Below, in pieces: positions 48,001-60,022 of a DNA stretch of 64,000 nucleotides. Source of the DNA: Parascedosporium putredinis. Its lineage: Eukaryota; Ascomycota; Sordariomycetes; Microascales; Microascaceae. The stretch covers positions 1,922,001-1,986,000 of the forward strand of contig CASHTG010000016.1 of the NCBI GenBank assembly GCA_949357655.1, written 5' to 3'. A model generated the notes under the pieces. The model saw only the letters and a program-made list of their open reading frames with translations, ran no database searches and had not been told where the DNA came from. The translations under genes and the position numbers were made by a program. How positions within the stretch are numbered: position 1 is the stretch's first letter; each line of letters starts with the position of its first letter.

Positions 48001-49407
48001 TTACGCCTTGGCCTTGGCAACACCGACGCGGTGGTTGCCGAGGTCATAGATGGAGTAGTATCGGCGGAGGAAAGCATCTCCAAGAATGGCCAGGGGCCGG
48101 TGGGGGCGGGGAAGTCCATGCCCTGGAAGGTAGAGATGCAGCTACCCTGAAGCTCAAGGATGTAGTCGTCGGCGCTGAGGGGGAACTTGTAGCCGGCAAG
48201 CTCAAAGGTGATGTCGGGAAGCTCGCTCTTGCGGCTGCAGTCAATGGTGTACTGGCCGTTGTAGCCGCGCTTGGCGCCCATCTCCTTGTTCAGGAGCTCG
48301 GCAAGAGAAGAGGGAAGGATGTTAAGAGAGGTACCGGTGTCAAGAATGACGCCAGTGTCCTCGAGCTCGGCAACCTCGTCGCCATAGGCGATAGAGTCGA
48401 GATCGACCTCCCAGTAAGCCTTCCTGCGGAGGGGAATGTAGGTGATGTCACCATCAATGTGGGACTTGTCGATACCACCGAAGATGGCCTCGCTCTCACC
48501 CTCCTCGTTGGCGAGGTAGAAGGCAAAGACGGGCTCATCAATGATGCCCTGGTTGACCATGTTGTAGAAGGGGAACCATGCGGTTGACAGAGATGGTATC
48601 ATAGCCGAGACCGAGGATACCGTCGAAGCGGCCAAAGGCAAAGGCAAGACCGGGCTCCTTAGTCGCCTCGGCAAAGTCTTGGTTCTTGATCTTGAGGTCA
48701 CCAATGGTCATGGTGTCCTGGGAGACGAAGCCTGAAAGGCTGCCAGAGCCATAGTGAATCTCGAACTCGGTGCCATTGGCCTTGTAAGTAGAGGACTCGC
48801 CAGAGTCGTACTTGTTGTGGAGGTAGCAAGCGATGCTTCCGCACTTGACCGAGGAACCCAAAGGTTGGAGCTACCCGTATCCAGGACAACCTTGAAGGTC
48901 TGGGGAGGGCTTCCGATCGTGATCTCGGAGAAGTCTGGTAGAAAAGACATGGGTCAGCCCGCTAATTCAGCGACGGGTCCTATCAAGCACTGGGTGGGAG
49001 ACACTAGGACACTAAAGCAAGTACAATGGTATACGTACATTGAGCGTTGAGGAAGTTGCTCACGGGAACGGGGTGACCTCCGTTGGCTTCGACATTAGTG
49101 TTGAAGACGGCATCGAGGTGATCCCTGATCTCAGAGCGAGCACCGCCCATATACTTCTGGCCGATGTTCTGGACCTGGGCCTCGATGGGGACGCTGGCCT
49201 ATAGTCGGGCACGGTTCTCGGTCAGCCATGTTTCGCCACTTTGGAAGACGGCGAAAGGAAAAGCAGCCTCGGCTGGAAAGCGGAGGGCTGTTCAAGACTG
49301 TTACTTACCAACTGCTCCTCGAGGGAGATCTTCTTCAACTTCATCTTGTGGACGGCAGCCTGAGAGGAGCCGAGCAGCACAGCTGCGGCGACGAGGGCGG
49401 ACTTCAT
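48001..49407 (-). CDS. pep4: Vacuolar aspartic protease (proteinase A, saccharopepsin type)
   Basis: Pepsin-family protease that activates other vacuolar hydrolases. Start ATG at 49407; signal peptide MKSALVAAAVLLGSSQAA. Introns at 49199-49308 and 48935-49038 give clean phases. After the propeptide (KMKLKKISLEEQL, ASVPIEAQVQNIGQKYMGG) comes HPVPVSNFLNAQYFSEITIG, then the first catalytic triad LDTGSSNLWVPS, the Tyr-flap region FEIHYGSGSLSGFVS, GRFDGILGLGYDTISVN, DEPVFAFYLANEEGESEAIF, and the second catalytic Asp in GVILDTGTSLN. The end is DLGN-HRVGVAKAKA, with TAA at 48001-48003. About 398 aa, standard size. Three breaks, all in C runs (48853-48855 one base, 48570-48573 two bases, 48093-48096 one base), split it into overlapping frames. 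Both active sites are intact. Confidence 0.96.
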
Positions 49408-52294
49408 GATGGGCGGTGGGTAGCGCAATCGGAGGCTTCTGAAACGCTGCGAACGAGGTCGGAGGAGAGGGAGGTCGACTCAACCAAAAACAACAAAAGC
49501 TTCAGATGAAAATGGGGTATAGATGATGGGCGAGATGCTGACAATAAAAAAATATATGTGCAAGCGTCGAGGAGGAGCACGGTCAGACGAGAAGGGAAAT
49601 CAGGTCCTGTGTTGTGTTTTGATGCTGGAGGAGGATTGGGGAGGAGGAGTTGGGAGGAAATGGGATGACGACGATGATAAGAGGCCGGGTCAGCCTGGGG
49701 GCTCTGGGGGGCCGGGAACTGGTCTCGTCAAATAGGCAGTAGCATAACAGCAAGTAAGGTACCGCAACCGGGGAGACTCAATGACTAGACTTGTTGTTGG
49801 TACCAGGGTTGGGGTAGTTTCGGCGAGGGGGCAACGGGCCATTGGACATGTCTTGTGTACTTAATAAGGTGGTGGCGAAAGCGTACGTAACTAGTGTACC
49901 TCGGTACGCCTCCAAGAGGCAGGTACCAGGCAAGCCGAAGCGTCACTGCGTTTCTTGAAGGAGTTGGGAGGGAGGCCAACTTCAGCGCAAGTCAGCCAAA
50001 CACCCTGGTAGCTAAGCTGGCGGTGGTGGGCACCTGGGCCACACCAATTGATGGGCACTTGAGCCCCCGAGGGAGTTGCTCGACCTTGGCGATTGCATCC
50101 CAAGCTCCGACACCGTGCCAGCAGCTAAGCTCGGTTCGCCAATTCAATGGACAATTGCCTGAGTACCTTTTTTGGCGCCCCATCTCCGTCCCTCGTGACG
50201 CAATTGCGTCCCCAATCCTCTCCACCCGAGCTTGTCCTCCGTAACAAGTCATGTCCCAGTTTGACCTAGCGGTATTATCGCCAGGCCAAACCCGGCACAA
50301 ATGGATCATGGATCAATCCAAACTGCCCATCGGGAGAGGATTGACTTGCCTTTCTCTAAATCCTACGGAGAGATAAAACGGCCCTGCCATCTCATTCACA
50401 GAGCTTAACGGAAAGAAGAAAGAAGAACAAAGAAAAGAACGAGTGGCAACTCAACCTCGCTCGTCGGACCCGGGGAGGGGGCAAAACACCTCTTATTACC
50501 TCAGTGTTAAAAGCGAGTGAGACCCTGTCCCCAGCTTTTGCTGGCATAGTCCGAAGCTCTCGAGGCTCCGAATCCCAAAGGGCGAAGAAAACGTCCGCTA
50601 CTTGTTTGGCCAAGCGGGGATGTTTTATCAGATCAGGTGGTCACCCACCCTTTTCCATCCTTCTCCTCCCCCGCACGCTTTAAGCAAGGAAACCGAGCTG
50701 CCTGCTCAGGAACCGGGCAGGAGCTGCACTTCGGGTCTGTCGCGGCCCTGTTCTAACCACAAGCAGAAGGGTCGTCTCCGTTGGGTTGTCACTGCACATC
50801 GCGGATATGAAGGCGCATAACTCTACAACATCGCGCGCTTGCGTGAGTTATTCATTAGAACTGCTAGAAAACAGAGAAAGGAGGATCCATGAAGAATGCA
50901 TGGATGCACAGAACGCAAAGTAATCTGGTCTAATATCTTATATATACTAGAATATCTTGAAATATATTGACTAACTCAGTGGTCTCAAAATGTAGTTTAT
51001 TCTATTTAGTCTTTCTTCATGATAAATGTTTTCCTTAAAGTCCCCCCACCCATACTCCGTTCAGATCTATATAGACTCGGATGAAGCCGGATGTAATGGA
51101 TCGCAGGACGAGTTGCTGAGTAGCCGCCTGTCCAACACACAACGTCTATAGCTCATGGTTCTACACTCCACCACTTTGCCGATGCAGCCACCCGTACATG
51201 TTCACGCAAGCGAGGCAAATGAAATTCAACGATACGGCGTCTCTCATTCAACCATCTACTCTATCAAAGAACGAGCTCCCTAAACGGAGCAACAAGGCCG
51301 CCTCCCCTTTCACGCCAGAAACGATAGCTTAGTCCCGAAATCAAACGCTCATCTCATCAACCCAACCAACCCACGCCCTTCGCTATCATCACAGGCGCCC
51401 CGTGTGCTTTTCTCGCCCTACACCCGCTCTGAGCAATTTATCGCTGTGCATCTACAAGCTATTCCATAGTAAGCTTGGTAGAGCGAACAGTCGTGAGGAA
51501 AAAAGAACAAGCTTGCATGGAACAAGCCAACAAGAGTGAAAGGAAAAGACGGAACTAGAGAAAAAAACGCAAGGAGAAATAAAAGAAAACGAAAGAAAAG
51601 AAACCAGACCAGCCCCAATTCACCCATGTTTCCCATTTGGTCAGTTTGCTGCTCCGTTGCATCGCTTCCACAACCCGTTTTCTCTCCATCCCGCCGGTCC
51701 CGGGCCACTACCCAAGATCATAGACGGGCCCGTTGCAAACTTGGACACCTTACACGCCGTGAAAAGGAAACATGTAAGAAGCTAAAATGAACTGAGAGAA
51801 TGATATGGGTCGTACACAGAGGCTCTTCTCCGGGAGGCGATCGCGACTGCCGCTTCCTGTACCCGATTAATCTTGAAGTAGCATGGACTTGTAAAAAAGA
51901 AAAAAATGAAACCGTGGCCTGCATGCATCGAGGCTGCTCGTCTCGTTCGCGTGTGCGTCAGCCTGATGAAGAAGGCAAAGGAAAATAAAACGCCGCCGAC
52001 AACCCTCGTGGTATTATGTAGAAGCCGTGCGCAATTGATGTAAAAAGTGTGCGTGTGAACGAGGACACATGCAGAGGCGCTCACGGGATGCGCTGCCCCT
52101 ACAGATGCACCACTGAGACCAATGTGAATTTGTGAAGAGAAGAAAAAACAAGCCGAAGACTGACGGAACAACGATTTTTTTGGAAACAATGAACAAAGAA
52201 AAGGGATAAGGAACCATGACAAAGGAAAGTAACAATACAGTAATGATACCACAGGAAGGAGCAGAACTGGAGCCACCAACGTGCTGCTCTTTCC
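49408..52294. other. Intergenic between pep4 promoter and SPT7 3' end
   Basis: About 2.9 kb, the second longest gene-free stretch. The first few hundred bases are the pep4 upstream region. An AT-rich patch lies at 50930-51010. A-rich tracts at 51500-51600 and 51890-51910 read as the 3' region of the minus-strand SPT7 gene. No open frame on either strand carries recognisable motifs. Confidence 0.4.
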
Positions 52295-55200
52295 TCACCG
52301 ATCGATGCTCTCGGGGCTCATCATGCCGTTCGGCTCCTCCTTGTCCGTCTGGCTTGCGTTCCCCTGACTCTGCATGCTCTCAACTCTCTCCATTGACGGC
52401 GCGGCGCGGGCCAACGCGCCTAGATTGGGCCCCGACCCGTTGAGGTTGGGTATGTTCTTCAATTTCTTGGCCGGTGTAGTGTTCGCTGACGCACCTCCCT
52501 TCTCAGGCGAAGCATTCAGCTTCCCCTCAGCCATCTGCGCCTCCAGCTTCTTCTTCTTCCGCGCGAGAGCGATTTGCTCCTTAAGAGGTCGCTTCTGCGG
52601 CGACGAGATCTTACCCGTGGCACCGAGGCGTGGACGGGGCCGCCTCTGCTTCGGCGGTAGATCCTCGTCCTCGATCAAAGGCTGGTCGCTATTGGCGTGC
52701 AGCTTAGCCAAGAAGAAGTTCTTAACGAGACCAATGTGCTCGTGAATGCTCTCCTTCGTGACCGGCTCGTAAGGCGGGAGCGTGGCCAAAAGATCGACGT
52801 TAGCGGCACCAGACGATTGAGCCTGCTGGAACTGGCTGCGGACGCGAGACTGCAGGAGATGCAAGGGAACAGACAAGGTATCCAAACCCAGCTCCCTCTC
52901 CAGTCCGAGGTTGCGGAAGCCAAAGAAATCTTCGCCTAGCTCCTCCGCGAAATCACCGCTCACGAACTGCTCGCTGCCATCCTTGAAGGCCCCGGCTCCG
53001 TCAGCACCTGCGTCTGACTGAAGAGCCGGGCGAAGAAGATCGGCCAAGTGACCCTTCATGCGGTCGTGTATGCCCGTCAGCTTCGTGCCAAGTCGCGTGA
53101 CATCATCTCGCGCGTACGTCTCGAGGGCGCCAACGTCACAACCGTTCTCATCCAGGGTATGAAGAAGAATTTCTTCCGGCGTAAAACGCGGCTGAAACTT
53201 GCCACTGGCGTTGACGGCCGAGGACTTCTTCTCAGCCTCGCGATAGAGGTTGAAGGTGCGGATCAGCTTTTGGAAATAATCTGCCGCTGCGTTGGTGAGC
53301 GTGTCAACGGCAGCCGGTTGTAATTCCTCAAAGCCAGCATGGTATAGAATCTTGCCGACGGAGCGCTTGAGGGCGTCTTGGCACGTCTCCCGCGCCATAA
53401 CAGGTCCCTGATCCGAGATGAAATGCTGATTGACATCCGCTTCGATGAACGGATCGTAGTTGGATCTTGGAAACTGGTTCGCGTAGACCTATTTTTAAAC
53501 CTTGTTAGCGGACGGGCACCGATTTTGAACGAGTTGCCTTATTGGAATGCAATGCCTACCTGGGACTGGATCTGCATCTGCCTGATCACCGCGATCTTGG
53601 TTGACAACCTTCGCGTCTCCTGTATCTGGCGGATATTCGACTCCATCTTTTTCGTAAAGGTGCTCTGAGGGGATCTGAAGTGATCCGGGGGTACGACGGA
53701 GAGCGACCAGTCATGATGGTTGATGACCTGGCCCTCGCCATCCTCAGTCCAACGGAGTGAGGGCACTACACCAGGAACGAGGCTCACTGGCTCGTAATAA
53801 TCGGGTATCACTTTGACCTCCTCACCCTCCATTTCCTCAGCAAGGGTCTCGTTGGCCTGGGGTTCGCTTTCTTCTTGAGCGGACGGGTCAGCCTGCCGGT
53901 CTTTTGCCACGGCCTGTCTCTCGGCTTGCTTCTGGCCTTTGACGAATCGCCGCATCGCCGCGCGTGATCGCAGGAGAGCGGGAGCATCAACGTTCAACGT
54001 GTTGTCCTTGAACAAAGCAGACCGCTCCTTGGCCACGAGCGCTCGGTCCTTCTTTGTGACTTGCTTCCAGATCTTGTACTCTTCGTCCTCGTACACCTGG
54101 GCTGCGACTTCACCAAGAGCCTCCCCTAGCGCCATCTCATTGAGTGAAGGCCCATCAAGGTCCATCGCATCAGCACCGCTGCCAACGCCCCCAATGCCAT
54201 TGATGCCGCTCGGAGTCGCAGAACCACCCAGAGGAGTTCCAAATCCATTGCTACCGTCAACCTCGGAGCCTTCTCTACCCTGCTTTCCTAGCAGACCGTT
54301 TAAAAGGGGCTTTTGGTCAATGATGGGGGTGCCTTCCTTCTTGTTAGCTTGGGATTTGCGAGTCTTGTTCAAGCCCTTCGAGGCCGCCCCGCGGCCGCGA
54401 GAAGACATGATGGGTTCGTCGTCGGAATCTTCCCCGCCATCATCTTCTCCTCCGTTTTGTTTTCGCCTTTCCTCTGCCTCGACTTCGGCTCTAGGGCGAA
54501 TGACAAGGTCCGGTATCAGAGGGATTAATTTTTCGGCTTCCTTCCTCATGCCATTGGCCATACGTCTCAGCGGATGGTTCATATCTTGGTTATACTTGAG
54601 GCAGTTATCCCAGATGAGATTGAGATCGGTCACGAAATCGGTCTTGGATTTGTAGGTCAAGGATTTGAGCTTCTTTGTCATCGAACCCATATCCATGGGT
54701 TGTTTGATGACTGGGAGGGTAGCGGAGCGTTAGTTTTTGATTGCGCGACGAGGCCACCGCCATACAAAGAGGGATGTGCTTACAGTTATAGTAGTCGGGG
54801 GCATCCCGCTTATTGACCTTTGTCAAAAGGGAGTCGAGTACTCGGTATGCGCCTTGAGCTCCGTCAAGACCTTCTCTAGCGCTTCGTAAAGCTCCTCTTG
54901 GTTCACATTCTCCTCACTCGCCCATTTGCTTCGGTTCTTTCTAACTTCGTTCATGAGGAGGCGTAGCTCGGCGTCAGAAGCACGAACTTGATCGCGCTTC
55001 ATATCGATACGGGCGATGAGGTGTTTGAGTGTGAGGCTGGACGCGCCCAGGTTGGCGCTACTAAGCGACCCGTGGCCGTTTTGCGCATTGGCATTGGCAC
55101 CCGCGACAATACTAGACGTGTTGTTATCCATTTCCGCTTGAAGCTGCTTTTCGGATTCTTCCAGCTGCTGTTGCTCAATCATGGCGGTCCTATCATTTTC

Positions 55201-55884
55201 AAAAGTGTAGAAAAGGGTATGGAAACTCTTGCGGACTTCTTCTTCAGTTGCATTGCGCGCTTCTTCGAGAAGTTTTCGCGCGTCCTCGCTTGTTTTGGGT
55301 TGATTCTGTGATGAATTGCCGTCCTTTGACCTGTTGGCGGGTGATGTGGCTGATGGTATCGCCGGACTATCGGACTTGGATGGGGATAGGAGACTGGCGG
55401 CCGCGGCAGTGGAGGCATCGGCGGCGCTCTTGCTCTTAGTCGGAGACCCCATCGCGGGAGGGTTGTTGTCTTCGTCTTCCTCATCATCGTCATCATCGTA
55501 GTCATCTTCGTCAATGGTTCTCTTGACCTTCTTGCGCGGTGGCTCCTCGATAGGGGCATGGTCGGTAGTGGGGAGCAGCGAGGTAGAAGCCGCGGGGGCA
55601 TGGACAGGGCGCTCGAGTTCGGAGATCGCGGCATCATTGTAACTACCGTCCTCTCCAAAGAGCAGCGCAATCTTCGCCTCGCTCTTGCGATAGAGGTCGG
55701 CGAAGTGAGCGCGTCTGCCATCATCTTCAATATCGGATGCCTCAGGCATCAACATTGGATAGTTATCAACGGGCGTCGAGATTCTGGCGACGCCATCATC
55801 GATTTTTGACGAGAATGATCGCGCACCGATAGATCTAGACATTGCGGATGAAGGCCAAGCGTTCTGGCCATTGGGGAGGTACAT
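52295..55884 (-). CDS. SPT7: SAGA complex subunit Spt7 (bromodomain and histone fold)
   Basis: Spt7 scaffolds the SAGA co-activator, pairing its histone fold with Taf10 and reading acetyl-lysine with its bromodomain. The start is taken at ATG 55884; the frame is open further upstream, so the N-terminus may be longer. Introns: 54711-54783 (between DYYN and FIKQPMDMG) and 53489-53559 (between QMQIQSQ and VYANQFPRSNYDPFIEADVN). Early motif HFADLYRKSEAKIALLFGEDG; acidic KRTIDEDDYDDDDDEEDED; bromodomain from about 54990 to 54540 (AHTEYSTPFLTKVNKRDAPDYYN, MDMGSMTKKLKSLTYKSKTDF, LIWDNCLKYNQD). Histone fold MARETCQDALKRSVGKILYH, LQPAAVDTLTNAAADYFQKL near 53398-53200. The tail is Lys-rich, with PKQRRPRPRLGATGKISSPQK. 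About 1,148 aa. A single T missing from the TTTT run at 54825-54828 interrupts the bromodomain. Confidence 0.94.
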
Positions 55885-56959
55885 GTTCAGTCCCTTGGTG
55901 ATGGAAACGACTGTGGATGGCCCGTCGCCATGCGCAGGAGATGCGCCCGTGGATGGCCGGCTTTCGGTGGGGTAAATGTTGTCTACGATGGCATTTGTGA
56001 AATGAGCGACATCGAAATAGATGGGATACGCAATCTGGCAACGAAAATAGCCTCTTGGGGAGGTTGTTTGATGGATTCCGATGGATGCGTTTTGGCGTGT
56101 CTCGGTGAGGTGAGGTTAAAAGGATTTTGGATAGGCGTGTACTATGGTCCGGGTGCGGTTTCTCAGTGGTTGAGGCAACTTTTCTTCACTGAGCGGTGGT
56201 CGGAATTGGTAGTAATAATGGCGTCCTTACGGCACATCAGTGGGAGCCGATCAAGGTTCCTTGTACAATGGACGCCGGAAGACAGCCCGGCAAGAAACAG
56301 TAAACACGCCCGTGGATTTGGCAATAATAATTACGTGGATTTCTACATGTCTACAATTTTCATCGAAATCCCCATCTCAATTTGCGATTTCTACATGTCA
56401 AGTATATCCAAGCAGAGTGTCTTCGCTGAGGCAGTAAGTGGCTTGTACTTTGAATTTGAAACCCACGAAATTCGGACGATTCCGACGAACGAGCAGTAGT
56501 CAGCCACCCAGTGAACCATCCGTCCGTTGCAGGCCTGAGCGGCCAGCGACTCGGACACGGGGAAAGAAGTGTTGCCACGTGACTTGCCTTCGACCAACTG
56601 AGCCGAGTTTCATGGGGGAATGGTTCGAGGTTCTTGTGGCGTATCAGCTGGGGGTATTGAGGCTTGACACAGAGCCGTCTATCAATTTGACTGATCCAGT
56701 TAATGGGGTTGGGAGGGTACAGTAAGCAGAAGTCTGTCTTGGTGGAGCTGGTATTACGTAGGACTGCGCCGCTCGTGTTGCACAACGCCGCATGAAGCTG
56801 GGGAAAGAGTCTCACGATGAGGAGCTTCAGGCATCCAACCTCTCCCCTATCCCATCCGAGCCGGATATAAATGCCCCTATAGAGAGTGTTATTTTCTCCA
56901 CACCCTAGATTTCCCAAATCGCCCATACCACTTTTTCGAAAGAGGCTACAAACTCAATC
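55885..56959. promoter_or_regulatory. Divergent promoter region, SPT7 (-) and VanZ-like gene (+)
   Basis: About 1.07 kb. A TATAAA word at 56865-56870 lies 90 bp before the VanZ-like start codon and is a reasonable TATA-box candidate. On the SPT7 side, the first roughly 150 bases stay open in the SPT7 frame and may be coding. TTTCTACATGTCAA/TTTCTACATGTCTA occurs twice (56340-56353, 56389-56402). Confidence 0.35.
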
Positions 56960-57728
56960 ATGAAAATAAGACTCCCCTTCGCAGGTAAGCTTCGAATCAC
57001 ACCACCAAACGTCTCAGAGTTGCGAAGCGGCAAGCTTGGCATCTTTTTTCTTCCTCTGTCTTTTTTTTTCCCCTCTCCCCAACTCCCCTTCTTCGAGTTA
57101 ATGTCACTAACAACACGGCTGTCGTTTTGTAGGAGCTTTTGCCGTGCTCCTGCTCATCCTCGCGTATGCAGGCTTAAGCTCTGTCCAGGTCGATGCGCAC
57201 GTCAACGACAAGGTCCTCCACTGGTTCAGCTTCTTTCTTCTCACATGCATCTTCTACTGGATCATCGATACGAACCGCCGACGCACGCTTAACCTAACCT
57301 TGATGGTTTGCACCCTCGGCCTCGGTGTCGGCTCCGAATTCCTCCAAAGCGTGTTACCCAACGGTCGCAACTTCGACCTCTTCGATATCGTCGCCAACAT
57401 CGTGGGCAGCCTCATGGGCGTCGCCCTCTGCACATGGTATCATCAGCGCATGATGGAGAGACGCAGGCTACGGAGACAATACAATGCTGTCCCCGGCAGC
57501 GACGAGGCGGACCTTGAGCTCGGCGAAGGCCACGAGAGCGGCGTGGTAGATGGCTCAACCGCCGGCCCATCTGCGAGAACGCTGGAAGAGGAAGTCGATA
57601 ACTGGGACGAGAATGCGTTGGATAATTGGGATGACGATGACGCGGACCTTGACGGCGCGAATAAAACGACCGAGAACGATCTCGACAGCGGCGACATTGG
57701 AGACACCAAAGCGAAGAGACACGACTAA
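56960..57728 (+). CDS. VanZ-like four-helix membrane protein with acidic tail
   Basis: Exon 1 is only 25 bp (MKIRLPFA), then a 148-bp intron (56985-57132), then a single exon to TAA-equivalent stop at 57726-57728. About 206 aa. Four hydrophobic segments follow the VanZ-like pattern: AFAVLLLILAYAGLSSV; VLHWFSFFLLTCIFYWII; LNLTLMVCTLGLGVGSEFLQ; FDIVANIVGSLMGVALC. The family signature residues are present: D-K-xxHW between helices 1 and 2, and E-F-x-Q with P-x-R-x-x-D-x-x-D after helix 3 (SEFLQSVLPNGRNFDLFDI). The C-terminal 80 residues are cytosolic and acidic (DNWDENALDNWDDDDADLD). VanZ proteins were named from bacterial teicoplanin resistance; fungal members are common but uncharacterised, so no function is claimed. 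No frame break is seen. Confidence 0.88.
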
Positions 57729-58141
57729 AATGGGGCGGAAGGAGGGGCATTGTTTATTTCCTGCTGGCAGTATGTTTGTTCATGAAAATTTTGTGCTATA
57801 TATGGTTTTCGAAGTTTTGGGAGGGGCTCTCAAGGGGCAGATCCGGCGCAAACAGAGGCTAGGGCTGGGTTTGTCTGATTTCGCATCGCGGTAGCGATTC
57901 GAAAAGAAGGAAAATGTGGCAAAGGAGGTCTCGGTGGACACGGCGTCCCTAGAACATTAAATTCACACACATACACAGACTCTGATACAACTATTATAAA
58001 AGCGTTGCATCTCATGCATGGCTAGATTCTCTATCCAAATACTCCAAGTACAGCCAGCTTTTGCCGGGGCCGGACTCCAATGCTAGCCTTCATACAAAGA
58101 TGGCACACTAAAAGTTCTCCGTTCTCCTACCTAGACCTTCC
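57729..58141. other. Convergent intergenic region
   Basis: About 410 bp between the ends of the VanZ-like gene (+) and the ferric-reductase gene (-). It holds both 3' ends. I see no other feature. Confidence 0.4.
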
Positions 58142-60022
58142 TCACCATCCAAAGTATTCATTGTGCCAAAAGACATTTCTTCCCTGGGAAACCCATATGC
58201 CAACATACTCCCTTACCCTCAGCCCCATCTCCTCCGGGCCGCAGACCAGCACGGCAACCCTCTGATCCTCGTTCCCACCCTTGAAGGCCTCGTCAACAAA
58301 TTGTTTGAGGTTCGGCCTCTGCCTCGACGATAACTGGCGCTCCGCCCTTGTCGCATCCTTCGCAGACCTGCTGCCACCCGCTAGATCCGACAGTGGTATA
58401 TCCGCGGACGAGCTGCGCGATGCCCTTCCACCGCGCGGCGGCAATGGCGCGTATGCATCTGCGTCCGGGGTTTTCCCGTAACAAAGACATGGACCGAGGG
58501 ATCGTCGAGAAGGCGGGACGAGGATACGGTTTCGGAAGGGTTAGAGGAGCCGGCAAGTGCCCAAGACACCTCGGATGCGCTGCGAACGGCCCAAACAAGC
58601 TCGACGTTGATCGAGGCATCGGCGGCCTTGAGAGCCTTGTAGATGGGGATGGCAAAGGTGGCACCGACGCCGCCGGCCACGAGGAGAACCTTGTCCACAT
58701 CCCCAGAGGCGAGATTGGGAAACTTCTTGGCAATGGTGCCGTAGGGCCCTTCGATGGATAGCGGAATCCGGCTAGCTAGGGTTTCGCCATGGGCTCCACG
58801 GCCGAGTTCGAGGAGTCTACGCGTCAAGGGGCCCTGCCTAAGTCTCGCAACGAGCACGAGCTCCCCGTGCCGTAGTTGACGTCTGCCACGGTGAAAGGGT
58901 TGAACAAGAACTCGAAAATAAGGGGGAGGAAGAAGGGAGATTGAGCCCAGAGAGGGTGAACGTAGGGCGCGCACCCCACGGGATGCTAAGAAAAACGTGC
59001 GATCCCGGCCTCTCCCCGAGCTGTTTGAGCTTGCGTTCCGGGAGGGTAGCGGAGATCTTGACGAGGTTTGTACCTTGGATGATCTCGACCGTCGCCGAAG
59101 ATAGAGAGGTGGCGAACCTCCTGACGGCCAGATCGACGACGAAGAATACGATGGAGGAGAGGATGTAGGGCCGTGTGGGGGTCGCATGGATGAAAATCAT
59201 GCCGGGGGTGACAAAGACAACGAACAGGTGGGTGATGAAGAAGAGCCGGTACGACCATTGGCGGACGACGGTGAGGGAAGTACCATAGAGTACGTGGTAC
59301 AGAGTAAAGGCGGAGAGACCGGCAAAGACATCAAACTCGAAGAGGCGACCTGAAATTTGTCGGCGGCTACAAAGAACCGTAGATAGAAGACGAGGTGTAG
59401 CCAGAGAAGGATGAAAATGAGACGCCCCAGGACTCGGTGAAAACGGTTGAGATCTTCATGTGAGGTGCGGAACGCCGCCGCGTAAGGATTGATGGTCTTT
59501 AGGGAGAGGAGATGCTGTATGGGCAGCTGAGAAACGCCAATAATGCCAAACCGCTTCGTCAAGTGAAGGAAATCTACCGCGCGGGTTAGGAAGGCAAGTC
59601 CGGGCATACGGATTAGCTGTTCAAGGGAACCTACCATGGCCTGTCTCCAACAGACACAGTATCGCGAGCCAGGATGCCCAAACAAAACCAAAAACCCATT
59701 CATCCCGCAAGCCAACGTGATATCCGAAGATTCTCACGGGCTCGGAGAGCCACCACTGAGCCTGTTTTCTTACTTGAGCTAGAGCCTTTCGCCTCGTGTC
59801 ACCGGCGTCGTAGTCAGATCGCCACTGGGGAGCGGCGTCGTAAGCCTGCTCCCGTTGCCAGAGAGCAAGCGCTCGCTTTGCTAGTCGGTAAAGCAGGACC
59901 AGCAGGATGGGTACGAAGGCGGATGCAAAGGCATAGCGTCCGTACCGGTCTAGAACGGCGCGACGGGCAACCTTTTCCGCCTTGGTTGGCTCAAGGTTGA
60001 TTTCGAAATGCCACCAAGCCAT
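58142..60022 (-). CDS. Ferric reductase-like transmembrane oxidoreductase (FRE family)
   Basis: These flavocytochromes move electrons from cytosolic NADPH through FAD and two haems to extracellular metal. Start ATG at 60022 (MAWWHFEINLEP). Helices: YAFASAFVPILLVLLYRLA; WVFGFVWASWLAILCLLE. The haem-ligand region is SHEDLNRFHRVLGRLIFILL WLHLVFYLRF, with two His about 14 apart. A second His pair follows in a later frame (FFITHLFVVF, MIFIHATPTRPYIL). The FAD-binding motif reads NPFTVADV in place of HPFT. IEGPYG and LLVAGGVGATFAIPIYKAL form the NADPH-binding start. VAVLVCGPEEMG and the C-terminus NVFWHNEYFGW finish it. About 627 aa. It is split by at least five frame breaks (about 59630, 59330, 59200, 58860, 58440), yet all cofactor motifs are present. 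Metal specificity cannot be told. Confidence 0.88.
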
